Source: Vibrio echinoideorum
GTDB taxonomy: Bacteria; Pseudomonadota; Gammaproteobacteria; Enterobacterales; Vibrionaceae
Direction of reading: 5' to 3'
Assembly (NCBI RefSeq): GCF_024347455.1
Contig: NZ_AP025483.1
Location: 496,001 to 560,000, forward strand
Length of the DNA: 64,000 bases
Every line of letters begins with the position of its first letter. Within the stretch, counting starts at the first letter, position 1. The translations under genes were made by a program, and so were the position numbers. Shown here piece by piece: positions 1-7,225 of the stretch. Below the pieces are notes generated by a model. That model worked only from the letters and a program-made list of their open reading frames with translations, had not been told where the DNA came from and searched no databases.

Positions 1-126
1 CACCTGTTTTCAAACGATTTTTTGACCGCTCGTATTGGGCGTAATCTTGGGTTAGCTGTCATCGATAACCTCCCACCCCTTAAAGGTCCACTTTTGCGTC
101 ATACGCTTGGCCTAGTAGAAAGATAA
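1..126 (+). CDS. ubiH: 2-octaprenyl-6-methoxyphenol hydroxylase UbiH, C-terminal end (partial)
   Basis: An open frame enters from the left edge in frame 1 and ends at TAA 124-126, giving 41 residues that finish LGLVER. The segment resembles the C-terminus of UbiH-type FAD monooxygenases of ubiquinone synthesis (signature LFSNDFLTARIGRNLGL), where a short helix precedes the stop. It lies 12 bp upstream of ubiI, the usual ubiH-ubiI order in gammaproteobacteria, so the two are probably co-transcribed. Only the tail is visible, so the name rests on the tail motif plus synteny; another UbiH/COQ6-family member is formally possible. Confidence 0.75.
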   Translation, partial: HLFSNDFLTARIGRNLGLAVIDNLPPLKGPLLRHTLGLVER

Positions 127-138
127 GGTAGAAAAATA

Positions 139-1362
139 ATGATGCAAAGTGTTGATATCGCCATTGTTGGCGGTGGCATGGTTGGTTTAGCACTCGCGGT
201 AGCGCTGAAAGACAGCGACTTGAGAATTGCTGTGATTGAAGGTAAAGCACCCAGTGAAGGGCTTAGTGAACTGCCGGATGTTCGTGTGTCAGCTCTGAGT
301 CGCTCTAGTGAAGTGATCCTTCGTAACCTAGGCGCATGGCAAGGCATTGAACAAAGACGTGCTGCACCGTACCAAGCGATGGAAGTATGGGAACAAGATA
401 GCTTTGCTCGCATTGAATTTGACTCGACACGTTTGGCTCAAGCTAACCTTGGCCACATTGTTGAAAACCGTGTGATTCAATTGGCCCTGCTTGATCAGGT
501 TAAGAAGCAAGGCAACGTTAGCCTATACATGCCTGCAACGTGCAAAACGATGGCGATTGGTGAAAGTGAAGCATGGTTAACGCTAGATAATGGCCAAGCA
601 CTGACAGCTAAATTGGTTGTTGGCGCTGATGGTGCAAACTCTTGGGTTCGCAAACAACAAGATATCCCATTAACACATTGGGATTACGGCCACAGCGCGA
701 TTGTCGCGAATATTAAGACCACAGAGCCGCACCACAGCGTTGCTCGTCAAATATTCACACCACAAGGGCCGTTGGCATTCCTGCCAATGCAGCCAACGAA
801 TATGAGTTCAATTGTTTGGTCGACTGAACCAAATCGTGCCGAGAAGCTTGTATCAATGTCAGATGCTGACTTTAATAAACAGCTAACAGCGGAGTTTGAT
901 GCAAAGTTAGGGTTGTGCGAGGTGGTTGGTGAACGTTTTGCCTTCCCATTGCGTATGCGTTATGCGCGTGATTTTGCTGTAGAACGTGTTGCTCTAGTTG
1001 GTGATGCGGCGCATACCATTCACCCATTAGCTGGTCAGGGTGTGAACCTCGGTTTACTTGATGCAGCAAGCTTAGCGCAAGAGCTATTAACGCTATGGGC
1101 TGCTGGTGAGGATATTGGTACCAAGCGTAACCTTCGTGGCTATGAGCGTTGGAGAAAAGCTGAGGCGGCCAAGATGATTGCTTCAATGCAGGGCTTTAAA
1201 GATCTGTTTGAAGGTGATAATCCAGCCAAGAAGTTGATTCGTGGTATCGGTATGAAGCTAGCTGGCCAATTACCGGGTGCGAAAGATGAGATCATGAAGC
1301 GAGCACTGGGTTTGTCAGGCAATCTTCCCGATCTAGCCAAGCGTCCAGTTACGCACCAATAG
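139..1362 (+). CDS. ubiI: 2-octaprenylphenol hydroxylase UbiI (VisC)
   Basis: This is an FAD-dependent aromatic hydroxylase of 407 residues. UbiI performs the C5 ring hydroxylation in aerobic ubiquinone synthesis and is expected at the cytoplasmic face within the Ubi complex. The N-terminal dinucleotide-binding glycine motif (GGGMVGLA, residues about 11-18) and the second FAD motif GDAAH (about 288-292, followed by PLAGQGVNLG) are both present, and length fits the family (E. coli about 400). The start is ATG 139 with AAGGTAG about 8 bases upstream; an ATG directly follows, so the first residue is uncertain by one. It follows ubiH closely and is terminated by the hairpin at 1491-1527. Confidence 0.95.
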   Translation: MMQSVDIAIVGGGMVGLALAVALKDSDLRIAVIEGKAPSEGLSELPDVRVSALSRSSEVILRNLGAWQGIEQRRAAPYQAMEVWEQDSFARIEFDSTRLAQANLGHIVENRVIQLALLDQVKKQGNVSLYMPATCKTMAIGESEAWLTLDNGQALTAKLVVGADGANSWVRKQQDIPLTHWDYGHSAIVANIKTTEPHHSVARQIFTPQGPLAFLPMQPTNMSSIVWSTEPNRAEKLVSMSDADFNKQLTAEFDAKLGLCEVVGERFAFPLRMRYARDFAVERVALVGDAAHTIHPLAGQGVNLGLLDAASLAQELLTLWAAGEDIGTKRNLRGYERWRKAEAAKMIASMQGFKDLFEGDNPAKKLIRGIGMKLAGQLPGAKDEIMKRALGLSGNLPDLAKRPVTHQ

Positions 1363-1367
1363 TCGTG

Positions 1368-1416
1368 AATCAATAATCAATAATCAATAATCAATAATCA
1401 CAAATCACAAATCAAT
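1368..1416. repeat. Heptanucleotide tandem repeat, seven units
   Basis: Seven consecutive 7-bp units cover these 49 bases: four AATCAAT, two AATCACA, one AATCAAT. The array begins 6 bp after the ubiI stop codon and lies between that stop and the terminator. It is a simple-sequence tract prone to slippage. No coding role is visible. Confidence 0.9.
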
Positions 1417-1490
1417 AGTCGCGCACGGGTGAGCCGTTGTTGATGGTTAGTAGCTGGATCTGATTGCCATTGGCTCAATCATGAACACGA

Positions 1491-1527
1491 AAAAAGGGTT
1501 GGCATTATGCCAACCCTTTTTGTTTTT
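1491..1527 (+). terminator. Rho-independent terminator of ubiI (bidirectional with ytfK)
   Basis: A 14-bp perfect stem (AAAAAGGGTTGGCA, loop tta, and its complement) is followed by a T-rich tail. The A-run on the left arm means it can also terminate minus-strand transcripts, and it sits between convergent ubiI and ytfK. Confidence 0.9.
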
Positions 1528-1546
1528 AATTCTGTAGATAATCAGA

Positions 1547-1753
1547 TCATGCGTATGCGCAGCGCAGTTTCATGATTTCACTATTTATTTCTTTTACCGT
1601 TTGAAAGTGACGTCTTTCTGCTCGGTCTGGTAGCACGAGTTTACCGTTATCAAACTCAAATTTTCCTACGCCGTAAATGTAGATTCGTCCTTTGAAAAGT
1701 CGACTTACATGTTTAGCAATCATACTCGGTGTATAGCGCTTAAACAGTCTCAT
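1547..1753 (-). CDS. ytfK: YtfK-family (DUF1107) small protein, probable SpoT-stimulating factor
   Basis: This 68-residue protein begins MRLFKRYTPSMIAKHV and contains the pattern LF[KR]GR[IL]YI..VG.FEFD.GK, which I recognise from E. coli YtfK, also 68 residues. YtfK is reported to promote SpoT-dependent (p)ppGpp accumulation under phosphate or fatty-acid starvation; that role is known for the family and inferred here. A good ribosome site (AAGGAT, 7 bases before ATG 1753) and a TATAAT box at 1786-1791 support expression. The gene is monocistronic and convergent with ubiI. The name comes from remembered family sequence and no database search was run. Confidence 0.8.
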   Translation of the reverse strand: MRLFKRYTPSMIAKHVSRLFKGRIYIYGVGKFEFDNGKLVLPDRAERRHFQTVKEINSEIMKLRCAYA

Positions 1754-1785
1754 TTTAATTATCCTTATATTTACCTAGCCTGCAT

Positions 1786-1791
1786 ATTATA
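1786..1791 (-). promoter_or_regulatory. Probable -10 box of ytfK
   Basis: On the minus strand a perfect TATAAT lies 33-38 bases upstream of the ytfK start. No good -35 hexamer stands at the right distance, so the promoter may be activator-dependent or use an extended element. An alternative is that transcripts begin farther upstream and include the hairpin at 1855-1898. Confidence 0.5.
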
Positions 1792-2040
1792 GAAAAACTC
1801 CGAGATAATAATTGTGATAAGCATGGAGTAATATGCAGTAGAGTTGACGTTAATTAGATATTTGTGCTGTTCTAAGCACTTTCTTCAGTAAATATCTATT
1901 TTTACGTGAGCTCCTCCCCAAAATAATACTGAGTAGTGAACTGCTGTGAACTTTCCTGTCCGGTATTAAGCAGTGATAATGTTACAAGTATAAGAATAGG
2001 CGGGATTTTTTTGTTTGTGTAATCAAATTGTAAATTTTTG

Positions 2041-2209
2041 ACAAAAAAAAGCCCGTCTAAAACGGGCGAATAGTCACAGATGCATTACACAAAAGTGGAT
2101 ACTGATGTTACTCAGTGGATTCACTTGTACTGATTTGCCTAAAGGCTAGCCAGTGAATTTACAATAACGCAAATTCACCCTTGTGACTACTTATGCTTTT
2201 ATTTTGATT
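2041..2209 (-). ncRNA. Candidate structured small RNA with intrinsic terminator
   Basis: Read on the minus strand, the segment folds into an organised structure. A closing helix pairs 2182-2189 with 2071-2078 (TAGTCACA with TGTGACTA). Inside are a perfect 8-bp hairpin (2153-2160 with 2171-2178) and a second hairpin of about 12 pairs with a two-base bulge (about 2093-2127). The 3' end is a stem GCCCGT/ACGGGC (2051-2067) followed by eight T residues. A TTGTCA-17-TAGTAA promoter lies at 2244-2216, predicting a start near 2209 and a transcript of about 165 nt. I do not recognise it as 6S, Qrr, CsrB, RyhB, Spot 42 or GcvB. It could instead be a ybaK 3'-UTR-derived RNA or a small palindromic repeat element. 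Confidence 0.5.
2051..2067 (-). terminator. Intrinsic terminator of the candidate small RNA
   Basis: A 6-bp GC-rich stem is followed, on the minus strand, by eight consecutive T residues (A-run at 2043-2050 on the plus strand). There is no T tract in the other direction, so it acts on minus-strand transcription. Confidence 0.85.
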
Positions 2210-2215
2210 AACTAT

Positions 2216-2244
2216 TTACTATTTGTGTGTTTTTCTTATGACAA
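2216..2244 (-). promoter_or_regulatory. Putative promoter of the candidate small RNA
   Basis: A -35-like TTGTCA (2244-2239) and a -10-like TAGTAA (2221-2216) are separated by 17 bases on the minus strand. Each matches consensus at four to five of six positions. Confidence 0.4.
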
Positions 2245-2327
2245 AGCTCACACTAAAAATGTATTCAATGAAAAAGCTTAATGAAGTTTGCGAACGATGA
2301 CACGATCGAAAAGATCATCGACTGATG

Positions 2328-2780
2328 TCAGCAACGGGCCATAAGATCATTGGGATCCAACGCAATGCCAGCCATTCGATCGCCAGAGCTGATCGTCACG
2401 AAGACGTTGTTCTGCAGAGAAGGATCAAAAATGATCGGCATGTATCTCTTTAGAGCAAGAGGGCCAACACACCCAGCCTTAAACCCTGTGATCGTTTCAA
2501 CATCAGCGAGTGATACACAGGTCATTCGACGGCAATTCAGTACCGAGCGTACTTTCTTAGGGTCGACTGAGCGGTCACCAGCAGTACAGGCCAACGCATA
2601 TTGGTTGCCCATATCCTTGAGCAGGATACACTTCACCATTTGAGAGGCGTCGATACCTCGCTCTTGAGCTGTTTCTTCTATGCTGGTGGTTGGTTTACTT
2701 TGCATCAGCAGGCGATAGTTCACCTGCTGTTGATCCAGCCATTGTGTAATCAGTGTTTCCACGTGGTTACTCGTCGTCAA
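2328..2780 (-). CDS. ybaK: YbaK/EbsC-family aminoacyl-tRNA deacylase
   Basis: This 150-residue single-domain protein belongs to the YbaK/prolyl-tRNA synthetase-associated editing family, which hydrolyses mischarged aminoacyl-tRNA in trans. Family landmarks are the substrate-binding lysine region (residues about 47-55, MVKCILLK), the GF.AG.VGPL segment near residue 99, and the family length (E. coli YbaK 159). Which mischarged tRNA it acts on cannot be read from sequence, and YeaK-like or ProXp members look similar. Its start overlaps the end of ygfZ by 14 bp, so it is probably translationally coupled in a ygfZ-ybaK operon. Confidence 0.82.
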   Translation of the reverse strand: MTTSNHVETLITQWLDQQQVNYRLLMQSKPTTSIEETAQERGIDASQMVKCILLKDMGNQYALACTAGDRSVDPKKVRSVLNCRRMTCVSLADVETITGFKAGCVGPLALKRYMPIIFDPSLQNNVFVTISSGDRMAGIALDPNDLMARC

Positions 2781-3738
2781 GGCTGTAAGGTAGTGACAGG
2801 ATATTCCATGTTTGATCAGGCTGCGCGGTCAGTCGAAGCTGAACGTCGTCATCAAGGTTGTTTGGTAGTACCATCAAACCAATCGCGTGATTATCAGCAA
2901 ATTGATACACGTTTAATAGTCGTCCTGCGCCACGCCAGTTTTCGCCAACGCTACGTTCAAGTTCAATCGTATTCTCTAGAGACAGTACATCTGAAGTCGT
3001 TCCAGAAACAATGCGCATTTCACGCTTGTTCATGCCGCGGTACTTGGCTCGAGCAACCGTTTCTTGACCTGTGTAACAGCCTTTTGAAAAGCTGATACCG
3101 CCAATGGCTTGTAGGTTAAGCGCCTGAGGGATATGTTCGTTTTGCTCTACCTTCGATAGGTTAGGCTGAGCATCAAGAATTTCATGATACTGCCAAAGCG
3201 CTTCCGATACTTTTTCAGCTGAGCTGCTTGATACCAAAGCCTCTGCTGCTTCTTGCGTAACAAGTAGAGCCCAACGGTTGTCAGATACCTGAACGGCAGT
3301 GCCACCAGAGATAGTACGCACTTTTCCTTGACCCTCTGCAATCGAATCAACGTATTGGTTCGCTGAAGTGCCCATGATTCCGATAACCACGTCTGAGGTC
3401 TGCTCGATATCAACCTTAGAGAATACAGCGTATTTCTTGATTTCAACTAACTCGACTTCAATCGCAGATTTAGGCTGCATAAGTGCGTAGCCGCCGTTGT
3501 GGTGGAACAAGCGAAAGATACTCCATACCTTTCCTTTTGCATCACAATGCGCGCCTAATGTAGATTCATCATTAGGAAGAGTGACGACATCGCATGTTAC
3601 TTGACCTTGTAAGTACGATTTTTTGTCATCGCCTATCATGGTAATGGCACTCCAATCAGAAACGTGAGTCATCATCAGTTCTGGAAGTGAATCATTTTGT
3701 GTGTGAGCGAGCGGCTGAAATGTGTTTTTCCAATCCAT
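2767..3738 (-). CDS. ygfZ: tRNA-modifying / Fe-S cluster protein YgfZ
   Basis: This folate-binding protein of 323 residues is related to the glycine-cleavage T-protein. YgfZ supports repair or synthesis of certain iron-sulfur enzymes such as MiaB. The hallmark KGCYTGQE motif with its conserved cysteine is present near residue 220. The start is ATG 3738 (MDWKNTF) with an AGGAAAG ribosome site; the frame stays open upstream for 64 more codons, but that extension is unlike the family and overlaps divergent sdhE. Length matches E. coli YgfZ (326). It is divergent from sdhE, as in many gammaproteobacteria. Confidence 0.93.
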   Translation of the reverse strand: MDWKNTFQPLAHTQNDSLPELMMTHVSDWSAITMIGDDKKSYLQGQVTCDVVTLPNDESTLGAHCDAKGKVWSIFRLFHHNGGYALMQPKSAIEVELVEIKKYAVFSKVDIEQTSDVVIGIMGTSANQYVDSIAEGQGKVRTISGGTAVQVSDNRWALLVTQEAAEALVSSSSAEKVSEALWQYHEILDAQPNLSKVEQNEHIPQALNLQAIGGISFSKGCYTGQETVARAKYRGMNKREMRIVSGTTSDVLSLENTIELERSVGENWRGAGRLLNVYQFADNHAIGLMVLPNNLDDDVQLRLTAQPDQTWNILSLPYSLDDE

Positions 3739-3905
3739 TTTATCTTTCCTAAGAATTTTATTTGGCTCTATGTTAATCCGGTTCTGTTTCTTTGTCAGCC
3801 TAGGTTTTTTTGTGAGCTTAGATAGGGACTGTGACTCACATAGTAGTTGCAGAGCGTGTGACTTGTTACACTCCGAGAAAGAAAAATTATAGGTGAGGAT
3901 AGCCA

Positions 3906-4166
3906 ATGTACACTGCAGAGCAGAAAGCACGAATTAAATGGGGTTGCCGTCGCGGCATGTTAGAACTTGATGTTGTTATCATGCCATTTTTTGAAGAGTG
4001 TTTTGATTCGTTACAAGATCAGGAACAGCGCGAGTTTGTTTCTCTACTTGAGTGTGATGACCCAGATTTGTTTACTTGGGTGATGGGACATGGGCGCAGT
4101 GAAAATCTAGGCCATGCTTCAATGGTTGATAAAATTGTCGCGCATAACCTCAGCAAGGTTCGTTAA
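3906..4166 (+). CDS. sdhE: FAD assembly factor SdhE (YgfY/CptB)
   Basis: This small acidic helical protein of 86 residues helps covalent flavinylation of succinate dehydrogenase and fumarate reductase. The conserved RGMLELD stretch (about residues 16-22), containing the RGxxE signature that contacts the flavoprotein, is intact, followed by the typical DDPDLFTWV segment. The start is ATG 3906 and the length fits the family (E. coli 88). The ygfX frame begins inside its 3' end. Confidence 0.93.
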   Translation: MYTAEQKARIKWGCRRGMLELDVVIMPFFEECFDSLQDQEQREFVSLLECDDPDLFTWVMGHGRSENLGHASMVDKIVAHNLSKVR

Positions 4167-4533
4167 GCTTCAGCTTAACCCTTCATATTTCGCATTATTT
4201 GCAAAAGGCACTGTTTTCGGGTGCCTTTTGTTTGTCACTGTCTTTTCTTCCATTCCTCTCGTCGTTGCTCTCTATTGTTTATCCTTAATCATTAACTTAT
4301 TTATAACGAATCACGTAATTCTGAACAGTGCTCAAGGGCGTTTTGATTATAAAGAAGATGGTGAAATTCGACTGAATGACCAACGTTATATTCTAAAGTC
4401 GGTTGATAAGATCTGGGCGCAGTTTTTCATTAAGTTGAAGTTTGAGTGCGGGCATTCGGTATTGATATGGCGAGACAGTTGTCATGATCGTGAATATCGC
4501 CATTTTCTGGTGAACTTACAACGAGAACGATAG
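4114..4533 (+). CDS. ygfX: YgfX/CptA-family inner-membrane protein
   Basis: This 139-residue protein has two close hydrophobic segments (about residues 25-65), followed by a soluble C-terminal domain ending in a basic tail. The layout, and the position directly after sdhE, match E. coli YgfX (135 residues), the partner in the proposed CptAB module and a reported inhibitor of MreB/FtsZ assembly. That activity has not been shown for vibrio proteins. The ATG at 4114 overlaps sdhE by 53 bp; TTG codons at 4126 and 4135 are alternatives, so the start is uncertain. Sequence identity to the E. coli protein looks low, so synteny carries much of the call. Confidence 0.75.
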   Translation: MLQWLIKLSRITSARFVKLQLNPSYFALFAKGTVFGCLLFVTVFSSIPLVVALYCLSLIINLFITNHVILNSAQGRFDYKEDGEIRLNDQRYILKSVDKIWAQFFIKLKFECGHSVLIWRDSCHDREYRHFLVNLQRER

Positions 4534-4540
4534 ACAAAGA

Positions 4541-4565
4541 AAAAGGAGCACTTAGCTCCTTTTCG
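4541..4565. terminator. Bidirectional terminator between ygfX and nadB
   Basis: A 9-bp stem AAAAGGAGC / GCTCCTTTT with a five-base loop has an A-run on one side and a T-run on the other. It separates the convergent genes ygfX and nadB. Confidence 0.85.
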
Positions 4566-4616
4566 TTTGATTGCTCTTAACTAAATAGTTAAATCTAAAT
4601 AGCTAAGGCTAAGTGA

Positions 4617-6233
4617 CTATAACTGGTCTTTCTCTGGTGTAAGAATCGTTGGACCACTGTCTTTAGCAAGCTCAGGGTAATCCAACGTGTAATGTAGGCC
4701 ACGGCTTTCCTTACGTTGCATCGCACAACGAACCATTAACTCAGCGACTTGCAATAAGTTACGCAGCTCAAGCAGGTTATTGGAAACCTTAAAGTAGCTG
4801 TAGTACTCATGAGTTTCTTGCTGCAGCATCTGAATACGGCGCATTGCACGTTCTAGACGTTTATCCGTTCGAACAATACCCATGTAATCCCACATGAACA
4901 GGCGTAGTTCGTGCCAGTTGTGTTGAATGATGACTTCTTCATCACTGTTGGTAACTTGGCTTTCATCCCAAGCTGGCAGTTCTGAGCACAGTTGAGGTTG
5001 GTCTATGTTCTCTACGATATCTTTTGCCGCAGCCCAAGCATAAACAACACATTCAAGCAGTGAGTTTGACGCCATGCGGTTCGCACCATGTAAGCCGGTG
5101 TAGCTCACTTCGCCAATAGCATACAGATTCGTTAGATCGGTTTGACCTTGCTTATTGACCATGACACCACCACAAGTGTAGTGAGCGGCTGGTACGATAG
5201 GGATCGGCTCTTTGGTCATATCAATCCCCAAATCCATCAAACGAGTATGGATCATTGGGAAGTGCGTCGTGATGAATTCTTCAGGTTTGTGGCTGATATC
5301 GACATACATACAGTCTGCACCCAAACGCTTCATTTCGAAGTCAATCGCACGAGCAACCACATCACGTGGAGCCAGTTCACCGCGCTCATCGAAGTCCTTC
5401 ATGAAACGAGAACCATCTGGACGGCGTAGGTATGCACCTTCGCCACGTAAGGCTTCCGTTAGCAAGAAGTTGCGTGCTTCTGGGTGGAACAGACATGTTG
5501 GGTGGAACTGGTTGAATTCAAGGTTTGCGACACGACAACCCGCACGCCAAGCAATAGCAATACCATCGCCTGAAGAGACATCTGGGTTTGATGTGTATTG
5601 ATAAACCTTTGAAGCGCCGCCAGTTGCAAGTACAACAAATTTAGCGCGCACGGTTTCAACGTGCTCTTGGTTGCGGTTCCAAATGTAGGCACCAATAACC
5701 TTGTCTTTCGAACCACCAATTTTATCTTCAGTGATCAAATCAAGGGCATTATGGCGCTCGAAGATCTCGATGTTTGGGTGATTATTGACGTTATCTTGTA
5801 GTGAGGTTTGCATTGCCATGCCAGTGGCATCGGCAGCGTGCAAGATTCTGCGGTGGCTGTGTCCACCTTCACGAGTGAGGTGATATTTTGGTTGGCCTTC
5901 GGTGCTGTTCTCATCTTTATCAAATGGAACGCCGCCATCAATCAGCCATTGCACACACTCTTTTGCATTCTCAGCAATGAATTGAACGGTATCTTCTTCA
6001 CATAACCCAGCCCCAGCAATTTGAGTATCTTCTACATGAGACTCAATACTGTCCGACTCATCGAACACCGCGGCGATACCACCTTGTGCGTAATACGTCG
6101 ATCCTTCGCTGCGTGGTCCTTTGCTCAATACAATTACTTTTGCATGTTCAGCTACACGTAAGGCTAATGACAAGCCTGCCGCACCACTTCCTACCACTAA
6201 TACATCACACTGATGTTCACGGTTTGCGTTCAT
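4617..6233 (-). CDS. nadB: L-aspartate oxidase NadB
   Basis: This flavoprotein of 538 residues oxidises L-aspartate to iminoaspartate, the first step of de novo NAD synthesis. The N-terminal FAD motif [12 protein letters not shown] (about residues 14-25), the substrate-domain [14 protein letters not shown] region and the late [15 protein letters not shown] motif are typical of NadB. Length matches E. coli (540). The start ATG 6233 agrees with family N-termini. It is divergent from rpoE, the same arrangement as in E. coli. No NadR-type operator was recognised. Confidence 0.97.
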   Translation of the reverse strand: MNANREHQCDVLVVGSGAAGLSLALRVAEHAKVIVLSKGPRSEGSTYYAQGGIAAVFDESDSIESHVEDTQIAGAGLCEEDTVQFIAENAKECVQWLIDGGVPFDKDENSTEGQPKYHLTREGGHSHRRILHAADATGMAMQTSLQDNVNNHPNIEIFERHNALDLITEDKIGGSKDKVIGAYIWNRNQEHVETVRAKFVVLATGGASKVYQYTSNPDVSSGDGIAIAWRAGCRVANLEFNQFHPTCLFHPEARNFLLTEALRGEGAYLRRPDGSRFMKDFDERGELAPRDVVARAIDFEMKRLGADCMYVDISHKPEEFITTHFPMIHTRLMDLGIDMTKEPIPIVPAAHYTCGGVMVNKQGQTDLTNLYAIGEVSYTGLHGANRMASNSLLECVVYAWAAAKDIVENIDQPQLCSELPAWDESQVTNSDEEVIIQHNWHELRLFMWDYMGIVRTDKRLERAMRRIQMLQQETHEYYSYFKVSNNLLELRNLLQVAELMVRCAMQRKESRGLHYTLDYPELAKDSGPTILTPEKDQL

Positions 6234-6620
6234 AAAACTTATTCAATCCCGGGCTATAGTCGAGTTGTCCACTCTCAATTGACCTTGTCTTGTTTTAGGA
6301 GTTGCGGTAAGACTGTTATAATCTCCCGAGTCATCCTAAAACGTTACGCAGAATCAAGATATAGACAGCTATCTAGAAATATTTAATTGCTCAATACCAT
6401 TGCTTTTGCTCAAGTTTCCCCAAATTGATAGGGATAACTATTTTTATTACATCACATTGTGAAACAATAATGGCAAATAATTTTAAGAAAGTTGGAACTT
6501 TCAGTATTTGGCTTAGTCACAATAGTGCTCTTGTAGACGGTGGTGTCAATACTACATTTCGCATAATTAGTACCCATATCTGCGAAGGTAAGGGCTATAA
6601 CAATAGGAGTACCCGCTCGA
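6234..6620. other. Divergent nadB/rpoE control region
   Basis: These 387 bases hold promoters for the two divergent genes. The only confident site is the sigma-E promoter at 6494-6522. A TATAAT hexamer occurs near 6316 without a good -35. No RNA gene or repeat was seen. Confidence 0.7.
6494..6522 (+). promoter_or_regulatory. Sigma-E autoregulatory promoter of the rpoE operon
   Basis: GGAACTT (6494-6500), exactly 16 bases, then TCACAA (6517-6522) fits the extracytoplasmic sigma-E consensus GGAACTT-N16-TCnnA. The predicted start is near 6528, giving a leader of about 93 nt before rpoE. Known biology is that RpoE activates its own operon. Confidence 0.85.
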
Positions 6621-7199
6621 ATGAACGAGCAGCTAACCGATCAAGTGTTGATTGAGCGAGTTCAGAGTGGAGATAAGCAGGCATTTAACTTATTAGTGGT
6701 TAAGTATCAAAACAAAGTCTGTAATCTTATCTCTCGATACGTGAATAATTCCGGTGATGTACCTGATGTAGCACAAGAAGCTTTTATTAAAGCTTACCGC
6801 GCGATACCTAACTTTCGTGGCGAAAGTGCCTTCTATACATGGTTGTACCGAATTGCCGTGAACACCGCTAAAAATCATATCGTTGCCCAAAGCCGTAGGC
6901 CGCCAGCAACAGATGTAGATGCAGAAGATGCAGAATATTACGAAACAGGCAGCGCGTTAAAAGAAATATCGAACCCTGAGAACTTAACGCTGTCAAACGA
7001 ATTGAAACAAGTCGTTTTTGGAGCGATTGAAGCGCTACCGGAAGACTTAAAAACTGCAATGACGTTGCGTGAACTCGAAGGTTTGAGCTACGAAGAGATT
7101 GCAGAAGTAATGGATTGCCCTGTAGGAACCGTACGTTCGCGTATTTTCCGAGCTCGTGAAGCGGTGGAAAAGAAAATTAAGCCTCTTTTGCAACGCTAG
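6621..7199 (+). CDS. rpoE: RNA polymerase sigma-E factor RpoE
   Basis: This group 4 (ECF) sigma factor of 192 residues directs the envelope-stress regulon. The region 2 core (DVAQEAFIKAYRAIPNFRG, then FYTWLYRIAVNTAKN, about residues 49-92) and the region 4 helix-turn-helix (LEGLSYEEIAEVMDCPVGTVRSRIFRAR, about 150-178) are intact. The order rpoE-rseA-rseB-rseC is that of gammaproteobacteria. In vibrios RpoE also links outer-membrane protein folding stress to virulence and small RNAs. The start ATG 6621 is fixed by the family N-terminus MNEQLTDQ. RseA downstream is its anti-sigma factor. Confidence 0.98.
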   Translation: MNEQLTDQVLIERVQSGDKQAFNLLVVKYQNKVCNLISRYVNNSGDVPDVAQEAFIKAYRAIPNFRGESAFYTWLYRIAVNTAKNHIVAQSRRPPATDVDAEDAEYYETGSALKEISNPENLTLSNELKQVVFGAIEALPEDLKTAMTLRELEGLSYEEIAEVMDCPVGTVRSRIFRAREAVEKKIKPLLQR

Positions 7200-7225
7200 A
7201 ACTTGTAATAATTATGGTGAAAATA

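Larger units (their letters stand above)
1754..2327. other. Gene-free stretch between ytfK and ybaK
   Basis: These 574 bases contain no convincing protein gene on either strand. They hold the ytfK promoter region, a long hairpin (1855-1898: arms TAGATATTT and AAATATCTA, with an inner GTGCT/AGCAC hairpin), and the candidate structured RNA with its terminator (2041-2245). Confidence 0.8.

Noticed and set aside
2071..2189. Integron attC site
   Set aside because: The palindrome lacks the attC core sites (RYYYAAC/GTTRRRY) and there are no gene cassettes around it.
2350..3095. Plus-strand open frames opposite ybaK and ygfZ
   Set aside because: Both are shadows of well-supported minus-strand genes and have no ribosome site or recognisable domain.
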